Assembly: GCA_005883765.1 (NCBI GenBank)
Contig: VBAQ01000006.1
Span: forward strand, 1 to 44,478
Length of the DNA stretch: 44,478 nucleotides
Source: Bacteroidota bacterium
GTDB taxonomy: Bacteria; Bacteroidota; Bacteroidia; Chitinophagales; Chitinophagaceae
Direction of reading: 5' to 3'
Translations under genes and position numbers: made by a program
Part shown: in pieces, positions 15,209 to 23,953 of the stretch
How positions within the stretch are numbered: the stretch's first letter is position 1
Layout of the letters: the number at the start of each line of letters is the position of its first letter
The notes under the pieces: model-generated
Databases searched by the model: none
The model's input: the letters and a program-made list of their open reading frames with translations, nothing else
What the model was told of the DNA's origin: nothing

Positions 15209-16108
15209 TCATTCCGTTTTTATTTTTTTGAATTCTTTATTTACCAGCCACACTCCGGCTAGTGTGATAAAAGTTCCCAGTAACATATTTGCATTCATTT
15301 TTTCCTGTAACAATAGCCAGCCCAATCCAACCGCAACAATGGGATTGATGTAAGCATAGATTGAAACCTGCGCTGGCGGCAGTTTGCTAATGGCAAATAC
15401 ATAAGCCGAATAAGCGAGGAGCGAACCAAAAACTATCAGGTAGCCCAATGCAAACCACGAAGCATGACCGGTATCCGCAAGATTTACATACTTACCGGTA
15501 ACGCCGCAAATGATGAGCATCACAAAACCAGCGATCAGCATCTGTAATCCTACGGTAAACAAAATATCGGTGGATAATTTTTGTTTTGAAGTATATACGG
15601 TCCCAAAAGACCAGCTCAGTGTGGAAAGCAGTGCCAATATTACCCCAAACAAGAATGACTTATTGTGCATTTGACCCAGGTAATCGTAAAATATGGTGAG
15701 CACTCCGCCAAAACCAATGAGCATTCCGATGATCATCCATCTTGTAATTTTTGTGCAACGTGAAAGCCAGAGGGTAAAAATGGTAATGAACAATGGAACC
15801 AATGCGGCAATTATGGCGGCTAAACCACTGCTGATGTATTCCAGCGACCAGGTGAGCAGCCCGTTCGCTATACACAATAACAAAATTCCCTGCAATGAAA
15901 TTTTTTTCAATGCTTCCCAGTTGGGTAATGAGTACCCTCTTGCTAAAAAGAAACTCACCAATATTGAACCCGATAGAAATTGTCTTACCCCGGACACAAA
16001 AAGGCCAGGCATGTGCTGCGCTCCTATGCGCGAAGCAATATAAGTCGTGCCCCAAAAGAAGCTAACCAATCCCAATGCAATGTATGCTCTGCCTGATTCT
16101 GTTTTCAT
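15209..16108 (-). CDS. EamA / drug-metabolite family transporter
   Basis: The 299-residue inner-membrane protein has about ten TM helices in two EamA repeats. Repeat 1 is residues about 8-140, including VSFFWGTTYIASRIGAQHMPGLFVSGVRQF. Repeat 2 is about 150-290, including AQVSIYAYINPIVAVGLGWLLLQEKMN. This family contains many exporters of amino acids and metabolites. The gene diverges from a MocR-type regulator 124 bp away, an arrangement often seen for regulator-transporter pairs, and is followed after 25 bp by the acetyltransferase-racemase-ilvE group. Amino-acid export is a reasonable guess only. Confidence 0.88.
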   Translation of the reverse strand: MKTESGRAYIALGLVSFFWGTTYIASRIGAQHMPGLFVSGVRQFLSGSILVSFFLARGYSLPNWEALKKISLQGILLLCIANGLLTWSLEYISSGLAAIIAALVPLFITIFTLWLSRCTKITRWMIIGMLIGFGGVLTIFYDYLGQMHNKSFLFGVILALLSTLSWSFGTVYTSKQKLSTDILFTVGLQMLIAGFVMLIICGVTGKYVNLADTGHASWFALGYLIVFGSLLAYSAYVFAISKLPPAQVSIYAYINPIVAVGLGWLLLQEKMNANMLLGTFITLAGVWLVNKEFKKIKTE

Positions 16109-16205
16109 TTTCGTTGTTCTCGTTTAATAACCAATGCAACACAAAATTCCTCCAGTTTTTTTAAAAAAAACAGATTCAGTTTCTTTATTTTTGACTAGAT
16201 CAGAT

Positions 16206-16213
16206 TATCTTTG
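16206..16213 (+). promoter_or_regulatory. Candidate -7 promoter element of the MocR-type gene
   Basis: TATCTTTG matches the Bacteroidota TAnnTTTG element and ends 19 bases before the ATG at 16233. No TTTG lies at the ideal 19-base spacing; the nearest (16190-16193) is too close. The 124-bp divergent region would also contain the EamA promoter and any regulator-binding site. Confidence 0.4.
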
Positions 16214-16232
16214 AAGTCTTAAATCATGTGTC

Positions 16233-17672
16233 ATGCAAAAAGCGATCACGGCAACCACTGACCACATATACCTGCAGGTAGCAGGTGGTATTGAAAAAAT
16301 GATCGATGAGGAAGTTCTCAAGATCGGCGACAAACTTCCTTCTGTGCGAATGTTGAGTGAAGAATATGGTATCAGCATGGGAACTGCGTTCCAGGCATAT
16401 TATCACCTGGAAGGAAAAGGCCTGATTGAATCACGACCGAAGTCGGGATATTATGTGCGTTTTAATCACAAACGTTTTCCCGCTATGCCAAAACAATTGC
16501 AGCCTGAACCGGTATCACATGATGTGAGCGTTAAAGAAATGATCGCCTCCATTTACACTGACATCACCGCCCATGACGTAATAAATTTTGCACTGGCAGT
16601 TCCCGATATTTCGCTTCTACCTGCAGCAAAGCTGAACAAATCAGTAGTATATGCTTTGCGAAACAGTAACGATCATTGTATAAATTATGAACACACGCAA
16701 GGCAATATTGAATTGAGAAAACAGATCGCAAAACTTGCTTTCAACTGGGGAGGAAAAATAGAACCGGAGGAAGTGATCGTCACTTCCGGTTGTCTTGAAG
16801 CCATAACAATTTGCTTGAGAGCGGTAACAAAACCGGGCGACACTGTGGCCGTGGAATGCCCTACCTATTTTGGAATTTACCAGGCCGTTGAAAGTCTTGG
16901 TTTAAAAGTAGTGGAAATCACTTCGTGTGCGGTTAACGGTATTGAGCTTGATTGTTTACAAAAGGCCATCGACAAATGTTGTATCAAGGCTTGCATCGTA
17001 GTTCCCAATTTCAATAATCCATTAGGTAGTTGCATGCCTGATGAAAACAAGAAGAAGCTGGTCGAGATGATCACAAAACACAACATCCCCTTAATTGAAG
17101 ATGACATTTATGGTGAATTGTATTTTGGGAAAAGCAGGCCAAAGACTTGCAAGTATTTTGATAAAAAAGGAATGGTGATGCATTGTTCGTCGCTGTCCAA
17201 ATCGCTTACTCCCGGTTATCGTATTGGTTGGACAATTCCAGGAAAATTTTTCGAGCCGGTAAAACAAATAAAACGAATACACAACATCAGCAGCCCCACA
17301 CTGACGCAGGCAGCAATTGCTCATTTTCTAAAGATTGGCCGCTATGAATACCATCTTAAAAACCTTCGCAGGGCTCTCCACACGCAAAGCCTCAAATATG
17401 TGCAGGCAATCATTGAATACTTCCCTTCCGATACAAAAATTTCCCGCCCTCACGGGGGTTTTGTTTTGTGGCTTGAACTGAATAAAAAAATAAACTCCTT
17501 CAAGTTGCGCAATGAAGCCATGAAGCATAAAATTTCGGTGGTGCCGGGCAGAATTTTTTCTGCGAGCTGTAACTATTCGAATTTCATCCGCATCAGCTTC
17601 GGAAAGCCGTGGAGTGGTGACGTCGATTACGGGTTAATGATGCTTGGAAAATTGATAAAAAAAATGATGTAG
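16233..17672 (+). CDS. MocR-type transcription regulator (GntR HTH fused to aminotransferase-like domain)
   Basis: The 479-residue protein has two domains. Residues 9-78 form a GntR winged helix (LPSVRMLSEEYGISMGTAFQAYYHLEGKGLIESRPKSGYYV). Residues about 115-475 form a fold-type I PLP domain. In it, YEHTQGNIELR lies near 152, PNFNNPLG at 258-265, and the PLP lysine is K323 in SSLSKSLTPGYRIGW. These regulators bind PLP or PLP-amino acid adducts and usually control nearby vitamin B6 or amino-acid genes. The divergent EamA transporter is the likely target. The aminotransferase half may or may not be catalytic. Confidence 0.9.
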   Translation: MQKAITATTDHIYLQVAGGIEKMIDEEVLKIGDKLPSVRMLSEEYGISMGTAFQAYYHLEGKGLIESRPKSGYYVRFNHKRFPAMPKQLQPEPVSHDVSVKEMIASIYTDITAHDVINFALAVPDISLLPAAKLNKSVVYALRNSNDHCINYEHTQGNIELRKQIAKLAFNWGGKIEPEEVIVTSGCLEAITICLRAVTKPGDTVAVECPTYFGIYQAVESLGLKVVEITSCAVNGIELDCLQKAIDKCCIKACIVVPNFNNPLGSCMPDENKKKLVEMITKHNIPLIEDDIYGELYFGKSRPKTCKYFDKKGMVMHCSSLSKSLTPGYRIGWTIPGKFFEPVKQIKRIHNISSPTLTQAAIAHFLKIGRYEYHLKNLRRALHTQSLKYVQAIIEYFPSDTKISRPHGGFVLWLELNKKINSFKLRNEAMKHKISVVPGRIFSASCNYSNFIRISFGKPWSGDVDYGLMMLGKLIKKMM

Positions 17673-17739
17673 CCAGCTGAATATCGCTCTTCCAGTGACC
17701 ATGCCCGGATGCGCACCTTTTAAAATACCAGAGGCAAGA

Positions 17740-17771
17740 GATTAAAAAAAACTCCGTCTTTCGGCGGAGTT
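17740..17771 (-). terminator. Intrinsic terminator downstream of the APC permease
   Basis: On the minus strand AACTCCG, loop CCGAAAGA, CGGAGTT is followed by a T-rich tract (TTTTTT plus AAT). It lies about 230 bases after the permease stop at 18003, so a 3' UTR of that size is implied. The rest of the 17673-18002 gap shows only an imperfect hairpin near 17809 and no gene. Confidence 0.75.
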
Positions 17772-18002
17772 CAATGCTTTAATGTCTTGTTTTCGGCGGC
17801 TTCAACCCGAATGTCCCAACGGCTCGGGATATATGCTATAGTCTGGATACAAGTTTTTCCCATAGCAATTAACAGGTGAGGTAGGAAAATGGATTCCTAT
17901 TTAAAGAGCATCGTTGATTGGTGCGCTAAAGTAGAAAAAAGAACCATTACTGTCAAGAGGACCCAGAAAAATTGATAATTATCGGTTGAATATGAACTTT
18001 AA

Positions 18003-19430
18003 TTAATTTTTACTCCTTGCCCGGAAATAGAAGAATAAGGGTATACCGCTGGCAGTAAGCAGCATGCCAAACACAGAATTAATAAATGGGGCTTTTCCGC
18101 TAGCGTAATTATTAATGTCATTGTAAACAGTGGTAACTAAATAAAAGCTCGTAAATAAAATAAAAATTAGTGGAACTAAGGGATAGCCGGTTACTTTATA
18201 GGGTCTTGCCGCCGATGGCATTTTTTTACGCAGGATGAAAACCGCTAGCACCACCAAACCATAAAAAACCCACGACATAAAAATGAACATGTCGGCTAGT
18301 ATGTCAAAGGAACCGCTTATGACAAACAAACTGCTCCAAATCCCCAGGACTAAAACAGAATTGCCAGGCGTTCGGAAACGGGGATGAATTTTGCCTGCCC
18401 ACGAAAAAAAACTTTTGGATTCTGCCATGGCAAAAACAACCCTGGCATTGGCGAGAAGATTTACGCTGGTGGCTCCAAATGTCGAAACAACAATTAAAAC
18501 GGCGATCATGGTACCACCCGCGCTGCCAAACACTTTGGCGGTAGCATCACTTGCGACCAATGGGGATGCTGCCATGGCATCAATGGGCAGAACATACATA
18601 TATGCTAAGGTCACAACGACGTAGATGACAATGCAGGCAAACAAACCTATCAGCAAACTTTTTGTGATATTCTTGCTTGGATCTTTTATCTCGCCTGCAA
18701 CCATGTTCAGGTTGTTCCATCCATCATAGGCTGCGAATGCACCCGTTGTGGCCGCCATAAATGCCACAAAAATCTTCCAACCGTTGAAATTAAAGCTCGC
18801 CGAGTTTTTAATGAAATTTTCTGTTGAGCCTTTGCCGGAAAATAAAATTCCAAATACAAGAATTATTAAAGCCAGTGCTTTTAAAAGCGTCGAAATAAAT
18901 TGGATCGCATTGCCTGATCTCACACTGAGGTAGTTTGCAATAGTGAGCGTCATAATGATAGCTATAGCCAACATTTTGACTCCAAAATTTTGCAAAGGCA
19001 AAATGTCGCCGATCATTGGAACATGAAAAATAATTGAATGTTCAACTGCCAGTGCAAAATGGGGCAGCGGGATAAAATCGCCGGCGTACTCTGCACATAC
19101 AAAAGCAATGGCCGCAATAGCCGCAGTATTGATCACTGCAATGCTTCCCCATCCATACAAGTATGCGATAAATTCTCCGTAGGTTTTTTGAAGATAAACA
19201 TATTGCCCACCTGTTTCCGGAAACATAGTTCCCAATTCGGCAAATGCCATAGCTCCGAATATGGAAATGAGCCCTGCCACAGTCCAAACTATGATCAATA
19301 AATAAGGAGAGCCTAGTTGTCCGGCCATGGTAGCCGGCTTCATAAAGATGCTGGAGCCAATTACACTGCCTATCACGATGGTGGTGGCGGACCAAAGACC
19401 GATAGTTTTTTGAAGTTGTGGTTCGGGCAT
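18003..19430 (-). CDS. Amino acid permease, APC superfamily
   Basis: The 475-residue inner-membrane protein has about 12 TM helices. The N-terminal TM1 signature is TTIVIGSVIGSSIFMKPATMAGQLGSPY (about 15-42), with the broken-helix glycines expected of APC transporters. AFAELGTMFPETGGQYVYLQKTYG (about 61-84) corresponds to the TM2-TM3 region. DGWNNLNMVAGEIKDPSKNI (about 235-254) marks the LAT/cationic amino-acid subgroup. Substrate is not resolved. A Rieske oxygenase gene ends only 5 bp upstream on the same strand, so the two are probably co-transcribed and may act on the same compound. Confidence 0.92.
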   Translation of the reverse strand: MPEPQLQKTIGLWSATTIVIGSVIGSSIFMKPATMAGQLGSPYLLIIVWTVAGLISIFGAMAFAELGTMFPETGGQYVYLQKTYGEFIAYLYGWGSIAVINTAAIAAIAFVCAEYAGDFIPLPHFALAVEHSIIFHVPMIGDILPLQNFGVKMLAIAIIMTLTIANYLSVRSGNAIQFISTLLKALALIILVFGILFSGKGSTENFIKNSASFNFNGWKIFVAFMAATTGAFAAYDGWNNLNMVAGEIKDPSKNITKSLLIGLFACIVIYVVVTLAYMYVLPIDAMAASPLVASDATAKVFGSAGGTMIAVLIVVSTFGATSVNLLANARVVFAMAESKSFFSWAGKIHPRFRTPGNSVLVLGIWSSLFVISGSFDILADMFIFMSWVFYGLVVLAVFILRKKMPSAARPYKVTGYPLVPLIFILFTSFYLVTTVYNDINNYASGKAPFINSVFGMLLTASGIPLFFYFRARSKN

Positions 19431-19435
19431 TAAAT

Positions 19436-20524
19436 TTATTGGTTCAGAAATTCGGCTAGTAGTCTATGGAAATGATGTGTTCCTTTCTCCCTGGTTACTG
19501 AATATCGCCCGTGCCTGTAAAACCTGGAGCGGACTCCTTTTTGCACTTTTTGCACGATCTCCTCATCCTCCAATTCAACTTTGTCAAGATCTCCACCGGC
19601 GCCTGCGTTTCGTTTTTCTTCCTTCCACACATAGCTGAAGAAAGATATTTTAGTTTTTCCAACGGCATGCGGTTGCACTACATTTACCGATAAACCCCAG
19701 GGATAAAAGTTGAACATCATATTTGGGAATATCCAGAAATAATAAGCCGCGACGTTCTTTCCATGATCTGGTGATGAGGAAGGAAGGTCAAAACAATCTT
19801 CACCCGTTTTACTGATGCCGATCTGCAAACTGGAAAAAGGAAAGAAAAGTTCCGTCTCATAGTCTCCATAATCAATCATTGCATTTAACCCGGCGTGCAC
19901 GAAAGGAATATGAAACCCCTCGAGATAGTTCTCACAGTACAATGCCCAGTTTGCTTTCACAAAATACTCTTTTGACAGGTCCGGATGAAAATGAAAATCA
20001 TTGAAAGGCATCCACCCTACCCTCGCGATCATATCTTTAAAAAAATCTTCAGGAGGGAATTTTTTGCCAAGCGAAGTAAATAGAAAATTCGCCCACTGAT
20101 ACAATGGCAATGCGTGAAGATCATCGTCTGCGGAGGGAAAATTTTTCACTTCCTTAAATTCAGGCATGGATTTAAATTTACCGTCGAGTTGAAATAATCG
20201 TCCATGGTATTTACAGCGCAGATTTAATGCTTTGCAGGCCTCGTACATCAACAGGTTGCCGCGGTGTGTGCACACGTTTGAAAGACAATGGATTTTTCCA
20301 CTCTCCTCCCTGGTAAGCAATAATGGTTCATTCAAATAATTTTCAAGTAATGTAAATGGATAACAATTGTTTTTTTGACTTGTCAGCTCGCTGCTACCAA
20401 TAAACTGCCATGAGTTGGCAAAAATTTTTTCTTTGAATATTTCAAAAACCTCGTTTGAAGTATATACATCAGTAGAAATAGTTTTGGCCTTAGCAATATC
20501 CGGATCAACGAAAAATGTGGACAT
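19436..20524 (-). CDS. Rieske non-heme iron oxygenase, alpha-subunit type
   Basis: The 362-residue protein has an N-terminal Rieske [2Fe-2S] domain with CTH (Cys85, His87) and CKYH (Cys104, His107) at 16-residue spacing. A catalytic mononuclear-iron domain follows, with NWALYCENYLEGFHIPFVH giving His205 and His210. The aspartate ligand is probably in the DDEEIVQKVQ-like C-terminal stretch. The group includes aromatic-ring dioxygenases and choline, carnitine and betaine monooxygenases. No reductase gene is adjacent. I start at the ATG giving MSTFFVDPD; 46 further codons upstream are open but look non-coding. It pairs with the permease, so a quaternary amine or amino-acid derivative is a plausible substrate. 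Confidence 0.88.
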   Translation of the reverse strand: MSTFFVDPDIAKAKTISTDVYTSNEVFEIFKEKIFANSWQFIGSSELTSQKNNCYPFTLLENYLNEPLLLTREESGKIHCLSNVCTHRGNLLMYEACKALNLRCKYHGRLFQLDGKFKSMPEFKEVKNFPSADDDLHALPLYQWANFLFTSLGKKFPPEDFFKDMIARVGWMPFNDFHFHPDLSKEYFVKANWALYCENYLEGFHIPFVHAGLNAMIDYGDYETELFFPFSSLQIGISKTGEDCFDLPSSSPDHGKNVAAYYFWIFPNMMFNFYPWGLSVNVVQPHAVGKTKISFFSYVWKEEKRNAGAGGDLDKVELEDEEIVQKVQKGVRSRFYRHGRYSVTREKGTHHFHRLLAEFLNQ

Positions 20525-20604
20525 AAATGGAAATTGAACATTGATGGATTGAGATTGAACGGGACTATCAATCAATGTTCGATGAAAATATGAAAAGTTG
20601 ACTT

Positions 20605-20647
20605 TAAAAAAAATTGTCCCACACTTCAGCAAGTTAGAGTGGGACAA
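20605..20647 (-). terminator. Intrinsic terminator of the small membrane protein gene
   Basis: On the minus strand TTGTCCCAC...GTGGGACAA is a 9-bp perfect stem with a 16-base loop, followed by eight T residues. It lies about 35 bases after the stop at 20681 and separates this gene from the Rieske-permease pair. Confidence 0.88.
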
Positions 20648-20663
20648 CAATAATGTTTTCACC

Positions 20664-20679
20664 CCCGATAGCTATCGGG
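20664..20679. repeat. Dispersed palindrome CCCGATAGCTATCGGG
   Basis: A perfect 16-bp palindrome one base from the stop codon of the small membrane protein gene. It is the same family as 198-215, 23638-23655 and 25602-25619. Confidence 0.8.
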
Positions 20680-20680
20680 A

Positions 20681-21109
20681 TCAGGCAGCAGCAACCGTTT
20701 TTTTACTCATTCCCATTACCCATCCAATAACTGCACCGACAATTGCTGCAATGACTGCGGAAAGAGCGACATCAGCAGCCAGACCTTTTAATGAAGCAAT
20801 TGTTGTAGAAACACCATACATAGTGAGATCAAAACTGAGACATACCAATAGCCCCGCAATAAAACCTACACCAGCTCCTGCTCCTGCTGATGTGGCACCG
20901 GATTTACCAATAACATAAGCCAAAAAGAAGCCTCCGGCAAGCTGTCCTAATATTAATGCCCACCAAATAGTATCTGCATCGGCTCTCATTGCTGTTGAAA
21001 GATTGGTCGCCATAAAATCTTTTAGTAACATGCCGTAGATAAGCCAACCAAGAAGAAGATAAACAATACCGCCGACAATACCGCCGACGATGAATTTCTG
21101 TGAATTCAT
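20681..21109 (-). CDS. Small polytopic membrane protein, function unknown
   Basis: The 142-residue protein is very hydrophobic and Gly/Ala-rich, with about four TM helices near 7-28, 49-66, 75-95 and 109-132. TM1 has GGIVGGIVYLLLGWLIYGMLL. Glycine-zipper spacing (GAGAGVGFIAG, VIAAIVGAVIGWVMG) suggests close helix packing. No enzyme motif is seen. It has its own terminator at 20605-20647. I do not recognise a named family. Confidence 0.7.
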   Translation of the reverse strand: MNSQKFIVGGIVGGIVYLLLGWLIYGMLLKDFMATNLSTAMRADADTIWWALILGQLAGGFFLAYVIGKSGATSAGAGAGVGFIAGLLVCLSFDLTMYGVSTTIASLKGLAADVALSAVIAAIVGAVIGWVMGMSKKTVAAA

Positions 21110-21227
21110 AATAGTTGATTTTGGTTAAGAATTGTTTTGGTCATTCCGAATATAGTCACTTCTTATTTCTTGCTGAAATAAAATAATGAACGTATGTGCA
21201 CAGAACCACCGCTTTTTATGATTAAAA

Positions 21228-21251
21228 CAAAAAACCCGCTAAGGAAGCGGG
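21228..21251 (-). terminator. Intrinsic terminator downstream of groEL
   Basis: On the minus strand CCCGCT, loop TCCTT, AGCGGG is followed by TTTTTTG. It lies about 240 bases after the groEL stop. The stretch between contains a long palindrome (21429-21474) and nothing else recognisable, leaving a possible long 3' UTR. Confidence 0.75.
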
Positions 21252-21428
21252 ATTTCTAAAAGATTGCATACGGATGATCAAACCAATCGTCGTCATCTTT
21301 CTTCCGGTGCTGTTTGAATCATTGCCTCACTTTGCGTATTAACTCATTGAAACGAATAGAAAGACTTCTTTTCATAACTATTCATTTATGGGCTAACAAA
21401 TGAAAAAACAAATTCGTTCGGTAAATCA

Positions 21429-21474
21429 AATAGGTCATAGTTGATCAAATTCAATTTGACCAACATGACCTATT
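21429..21474. repeat. 46-bp inverted repeat just after groEL
   Basis: AATAGGTCAT, a bulged A, GTTGATCAAATT, a central C, AATTTGACCAAC and ATGACCTATT pair over 22 positions with one mismatch. It begins 19 bases after the groEL stop codon. It is built from GGTCA/TGACC words, like the iterated-word repeats elsewhere, and could protect the 3' end of the groESL message. Confidence 0.7.
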
Positions 21475-21492
21475 GACTTATTGATTCTTATT

Positions 21493-23127
21493 TTAATAAT
21501 CCATTCCACCCATGCCTGGCGCACCAGCTGGCATGTGAGGTTCTTCTTTCTTCGGCTTATCTGCAACCACACATTCAGTAGTTAACAGCATACCTGCGAT
21601 CGAAGCTGCATTTTCCAATGCAATACGGGTAACTTTTGTAGGATCAATTACACCGGCCTTGAAAAGATTTTCAAAAACTTCAGTGCGAGCATTAAACCCG
21701 AAATCACCTTTTCCTTCTTTTACTTTTTGTACAACGATGGAACCTTCAATACCGCTGTTGGCAACAATCTGGCGAATGGGTTCTTCCAATGCTCTTTTTA
21801 CAATAGCAATGCCTGTTGTTTCATCCTCATTAGCGCCTTTCAATTTGTCCAATGATTCCACCGCACGGATGAATGCCACACCACCACCCGGGACAATGCC
21901 TTCTTCCACAGCAGCTCTTGTAGCATGCAATGCGTCATCCACACGATCTTTCTTTTCTTTCATTTCCATTTCGGTAGCAGCTCCTATATTTAATACGGCA
22001 ACACCACCGCTCAATTTTGCCAAGCGCTCCTGCAATTTCTCCTTATCATAATCAGAAGTTGTTGTTTCGATCTGGGCTTTTATCTGGTTAACACGAGCAG
22101 TAATATCTTCTTTTTTTCCTTTGCCACCTACAATAGTGGTATTGTCTTTGTCGATCACTACCCTTTCAGCGCGGCCGAGGTATGAGAGATCAGCATTTTC
22201 GAGTTTGTAGCCTTGCTCTTCACTGACTACTATGCCTTTTGTCAGGATAGCTATGTCCTGGAGCATTTCTTTACGACGATCACCAAAGCCGGGAGCTTTT
22301 ACCGCAGCGACTTTAATCGTACCACGTAATTTATTTACCACCAGTGTGGCCAGCGCTTCACCCTCAAGGTCTTCAGAAATAATAAGTAACTGTGCTCCCT
22401 GCTGAGCAACTTTTTCAAGAATATGGAGAATATCCTTCATATTGCTGATCTTTTTATCATAGATCAGGATGTAGGGTTTATCAAGCTCGGCCTCCATTTT
22501 CTCGCTGTTAGTAACGAAGTAAGCGGAAATATAGCCACGGTCAAACTGCATGCCTTCTACTATTTCAATGCCTGTTTCAGTTCCTTTTGCCTCCTCTACA
22601 GTAATGACACCGTCCTTGCCAACTTTACCAAACGCTTCAGCAATCAGCTTACCAATATTTTCATCATTGTTCGCAGAAATTGCAGCTACTTGCTGAATTT
22701 TTTTGCTATCAGTGCCCACAGCCTGGGACTGTGCAGCAAGGTGCTCAACCACTTTTACCACAGCTTTTTCAATACCTCTTTTCAAATCCATCGGGTTAGC
22801 GCCAGCTGTCACGTTTTTCAATCCTTCGCTGATAATAGACTGAGCAAGTACAGTAGCTGTTGTCGTACCATCACCGGCAATATCTGCAGTTTTTGATGCA
22901 ACTTCTTTTAGCATTTGAGCTCCCATGTTTTCAATGGGGTCTTCCAGTTCAATTTCCTTCGCCACAGTTACTCCGTCTTTTGTAATACCCGGCGCGCCAA
23001 ACTTTTTTTCAAGAACTACATTGCGGCCTTTTGGCCCGAGGGTCACCCTTACAGCATTAGCAAGGATATCCACACCCCTTTTCATTTTATTTCTTGCTTC
23101 AATTTCGAAGAAGAGTTGTTTTGCCAT
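21493..23127 (-). CDS. groEL: Chaperonin GroEL (60 kDa)
   Basis: GroEL forms the double-ring ATP-dependent folding chamber with GroES. The 544-residue length is standard. Signatures are [37 protein letters not shown] (about 28-64), [11 protein letters not shown] (about 86-96), and [18 protein letters not shown] (about 403-420). The tail is the usual GMGGMDY. It lies downstream of groES on the same strand after an unusually long 165-bp gap that contains a twin-hairpin repeat. No CIRCE operator was found nearby. Confidence 0.98.
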   Translation of the reverse strand: MAKQLFFEIEARNKMKRGVDILANAVRVTLGPKGRNVVLEKKFGAPGITKDGVTVAKEIELEDPIENMGAQMLKEVASKTADIAGDGTTTATVLAQSIISEGLKNVTAGANPMDLKRGIEKAVVKVVEHLAAQSQAVGTDSKKIQQVAAISANNDENIGKLIAEAFGKVGKDGVITVEEAKGTETGIEIVEGMQFDRGYISAYFVTNSEKMEAELDKPYILIYDKKISNMKDILHILEKVAQQGAQLLIISEDLEGEALATLVVNKLRGTIKVAAVKAPGFGDRRKEMLQDIAILTKGIVVSEEQGYKLENADLSYLGRAERVVIDKDNTTIVGGKGKKEDITARVNQIKAQIETTTSDYDKEKLQERLAKLSGGVAVLNIGAATEMEMKEKKDRVDDALHATRAAVEEGIVPGGGVAFIRAVESLDKLKGANEDETTGIAIVKRALEEPIRQIVANSGIEGSIVVQKVKEGKGDFGFNARTEVFENLFKAGVIDPTKVTRIALENAASIAGMLLTTECVVADKPKKEEPHMPAGAPGMGGMDY

Positions 23128-23201
23128 AACTTAATAATTTTAGATTTTAGATTGCAGAATTTAGATTTTGTTTCCAACAGCAACGCTTCGATTTAACTTC
23201 C

Positions 23202-23263
23202 GTTGCGTCGCATGCCGACGCTCGCGGTCGGCATCCTGACATTCATCGTCAGGACTCTTGTAC
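23202..23263 (+). repeat. Core repeat carrying a 42-nt twin-hairpin insert, between groES and groEL
   Basis: The core halves GTTGCGTCGCA (23202-23212) and CTCTTGTAC (23255-23263) flank two perfect hairpins. One is TGCCGAC/GTCGGCA (23213-23233), the other TCCTGAC/GTCAGGA (23234-23254). The same assembly, inverted, is at 27449-27510. It would be transcribed within the groES-groEL message. Confidence 0.85.
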
Positions 23264-23292
23264 CTTATGTTCGCTATTGGACATAAGGAAAT

Positions 23293-23598
23293 TTAGTCTG
23301 GAACCTTCATTAGAATATCAGAGGCCCTCATTATTAAATAATCTTCCCCATCAACGGATATTTCAGTTCCTGAATATTTACCATACAGAATCTTATCTCC
23401 GATTTTTTGTTTAAGCGGAATAAGGTTACCTGTTTGTTCTGCATACTTGCCCGGACCGACGGCAACAACAGTTCCCTTTTGAGGTTTCTCCTTTGCAGTA
23501 TCAGGAATAATGATCCCGCCGGCTGTTTTTTCTTCAGCAGCGGCCGGTTTTACAAGAACCCTATCATCATAGAGCTCATAATTTACCTTCTTAGCCAT
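23293..23598 (-). CDS. groES: Co-chaperonin GroES (10 kDa)
   Basis: GroES is the heptameric lid of the GroEL chamber. The 101-residue protein has the mobile loop [29 protein letters not shown] (about 22-50) and the core [30 protein letters not shown] (about 67-96). I choose the ATG giving [12 protein letters not shown]; an upstream in-frame extension of 12 codons lies in leader sequence. An 18-bp palindrome at 23638-23655 would form a hairpin in the 5' UTR. Confidence 0.96.
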   Translation of the reverse strand: MAKKVNYELYDDRVLVKPAAAEEKTAGGIIIPDTAKEKPQKGTVVAVGPGKYAEQTGNLIPLKQKIGDKILYGKYSGTEISVDGEDYLIMRASDILMKVPD

Positions 23599-23637
23599 AA
23601 TTGTATTGATTTTTGAGATTTTAAGAATGAACAACCC

Positions 23638-23655
23638 TCCCGATAGCTACCGGGA
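23638..23655. repeat. Dispersed palindrome in the groES 5' leader
   Basis: TCCCGATAGCTACCGGGA, a copy of the 18-bp family with one changed arm base, 40 bases before the groES start and downstream of a candidate -7 element. Confidence 0.75.
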
Positions 23656-23669
23656 TTGGTTTGGGACGG

Positions 23670-23677
23670 CAAAGTTA
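23670..23677 (-). promoter_or_regulatory. Candidate -7 promoter element of groES-groEL
   Basis: The minus strand reads TAACTTTG, an exact TAnnTTTG match, 72 bases before the groES ATG. No TTTG at the expected upstream spacing was found, so support is partial. A heat-shock operator of the CIRCE type (TTAGCACTC-N9-GAGTGCTAA) is not present. Confidence 0.4.
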
Positions 23678-23805
23678 GGCTAATAATGTGCCACTCGGTG
23701 AGTTATCTGAAAAATTTTCAGGAAGATGACTGATTATTATTTCTCCTGAATAAAAGTCGGAAATTTTTTCAAGCCGTACATGTCAAATTTTCACTAATGC
23801 TTTAG

Positions 23806-23952
23806 TGGTATGAGATTTATAAATGGTTTTTTGCACCGATTTTCCTTTTTGTAAAACCGCAAACCACCGATGATGAAGAAAGAAAGTCTGAAAAAACTGA
23901 CCTGATCCAGGAAATGATCCGAAATTCAAGAAGGTTAAAAGAGACTGCATAG
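23806..23952 (+). other. Possible small ORF or gene remnant without a standard start
   Basis: A 48-codon open frame runs from after a TAG at 23803-23805 to TAG at 23950-23952. It starts hydrophobic (YKWFFAPIFLFVKP) and then becomes charged and helical (DDEERKSEKTDLIQEMIRNS). The residue pattern looks protein-like, but the frame has no ATG, GTG or TTG in its first part. An ATG at 23810 belongs to a different frame. It may be a decayed gene, a frameshifted small membrane protein, or chance. It ends 1 bp from the aroC stop on the other strand. Confidence 0.25.
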
Positions 23953-23953
23953 T

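Noticed and set aside
23599-23953. CIRCE heat-shock operator upstream of groES
   Set aside because: GCCACTCGGTGAGTTA near 23691 superficially resembles it, but the inverted halves TTAGCACTC/GAGTGCTAA and the 9-base spacer are absent.
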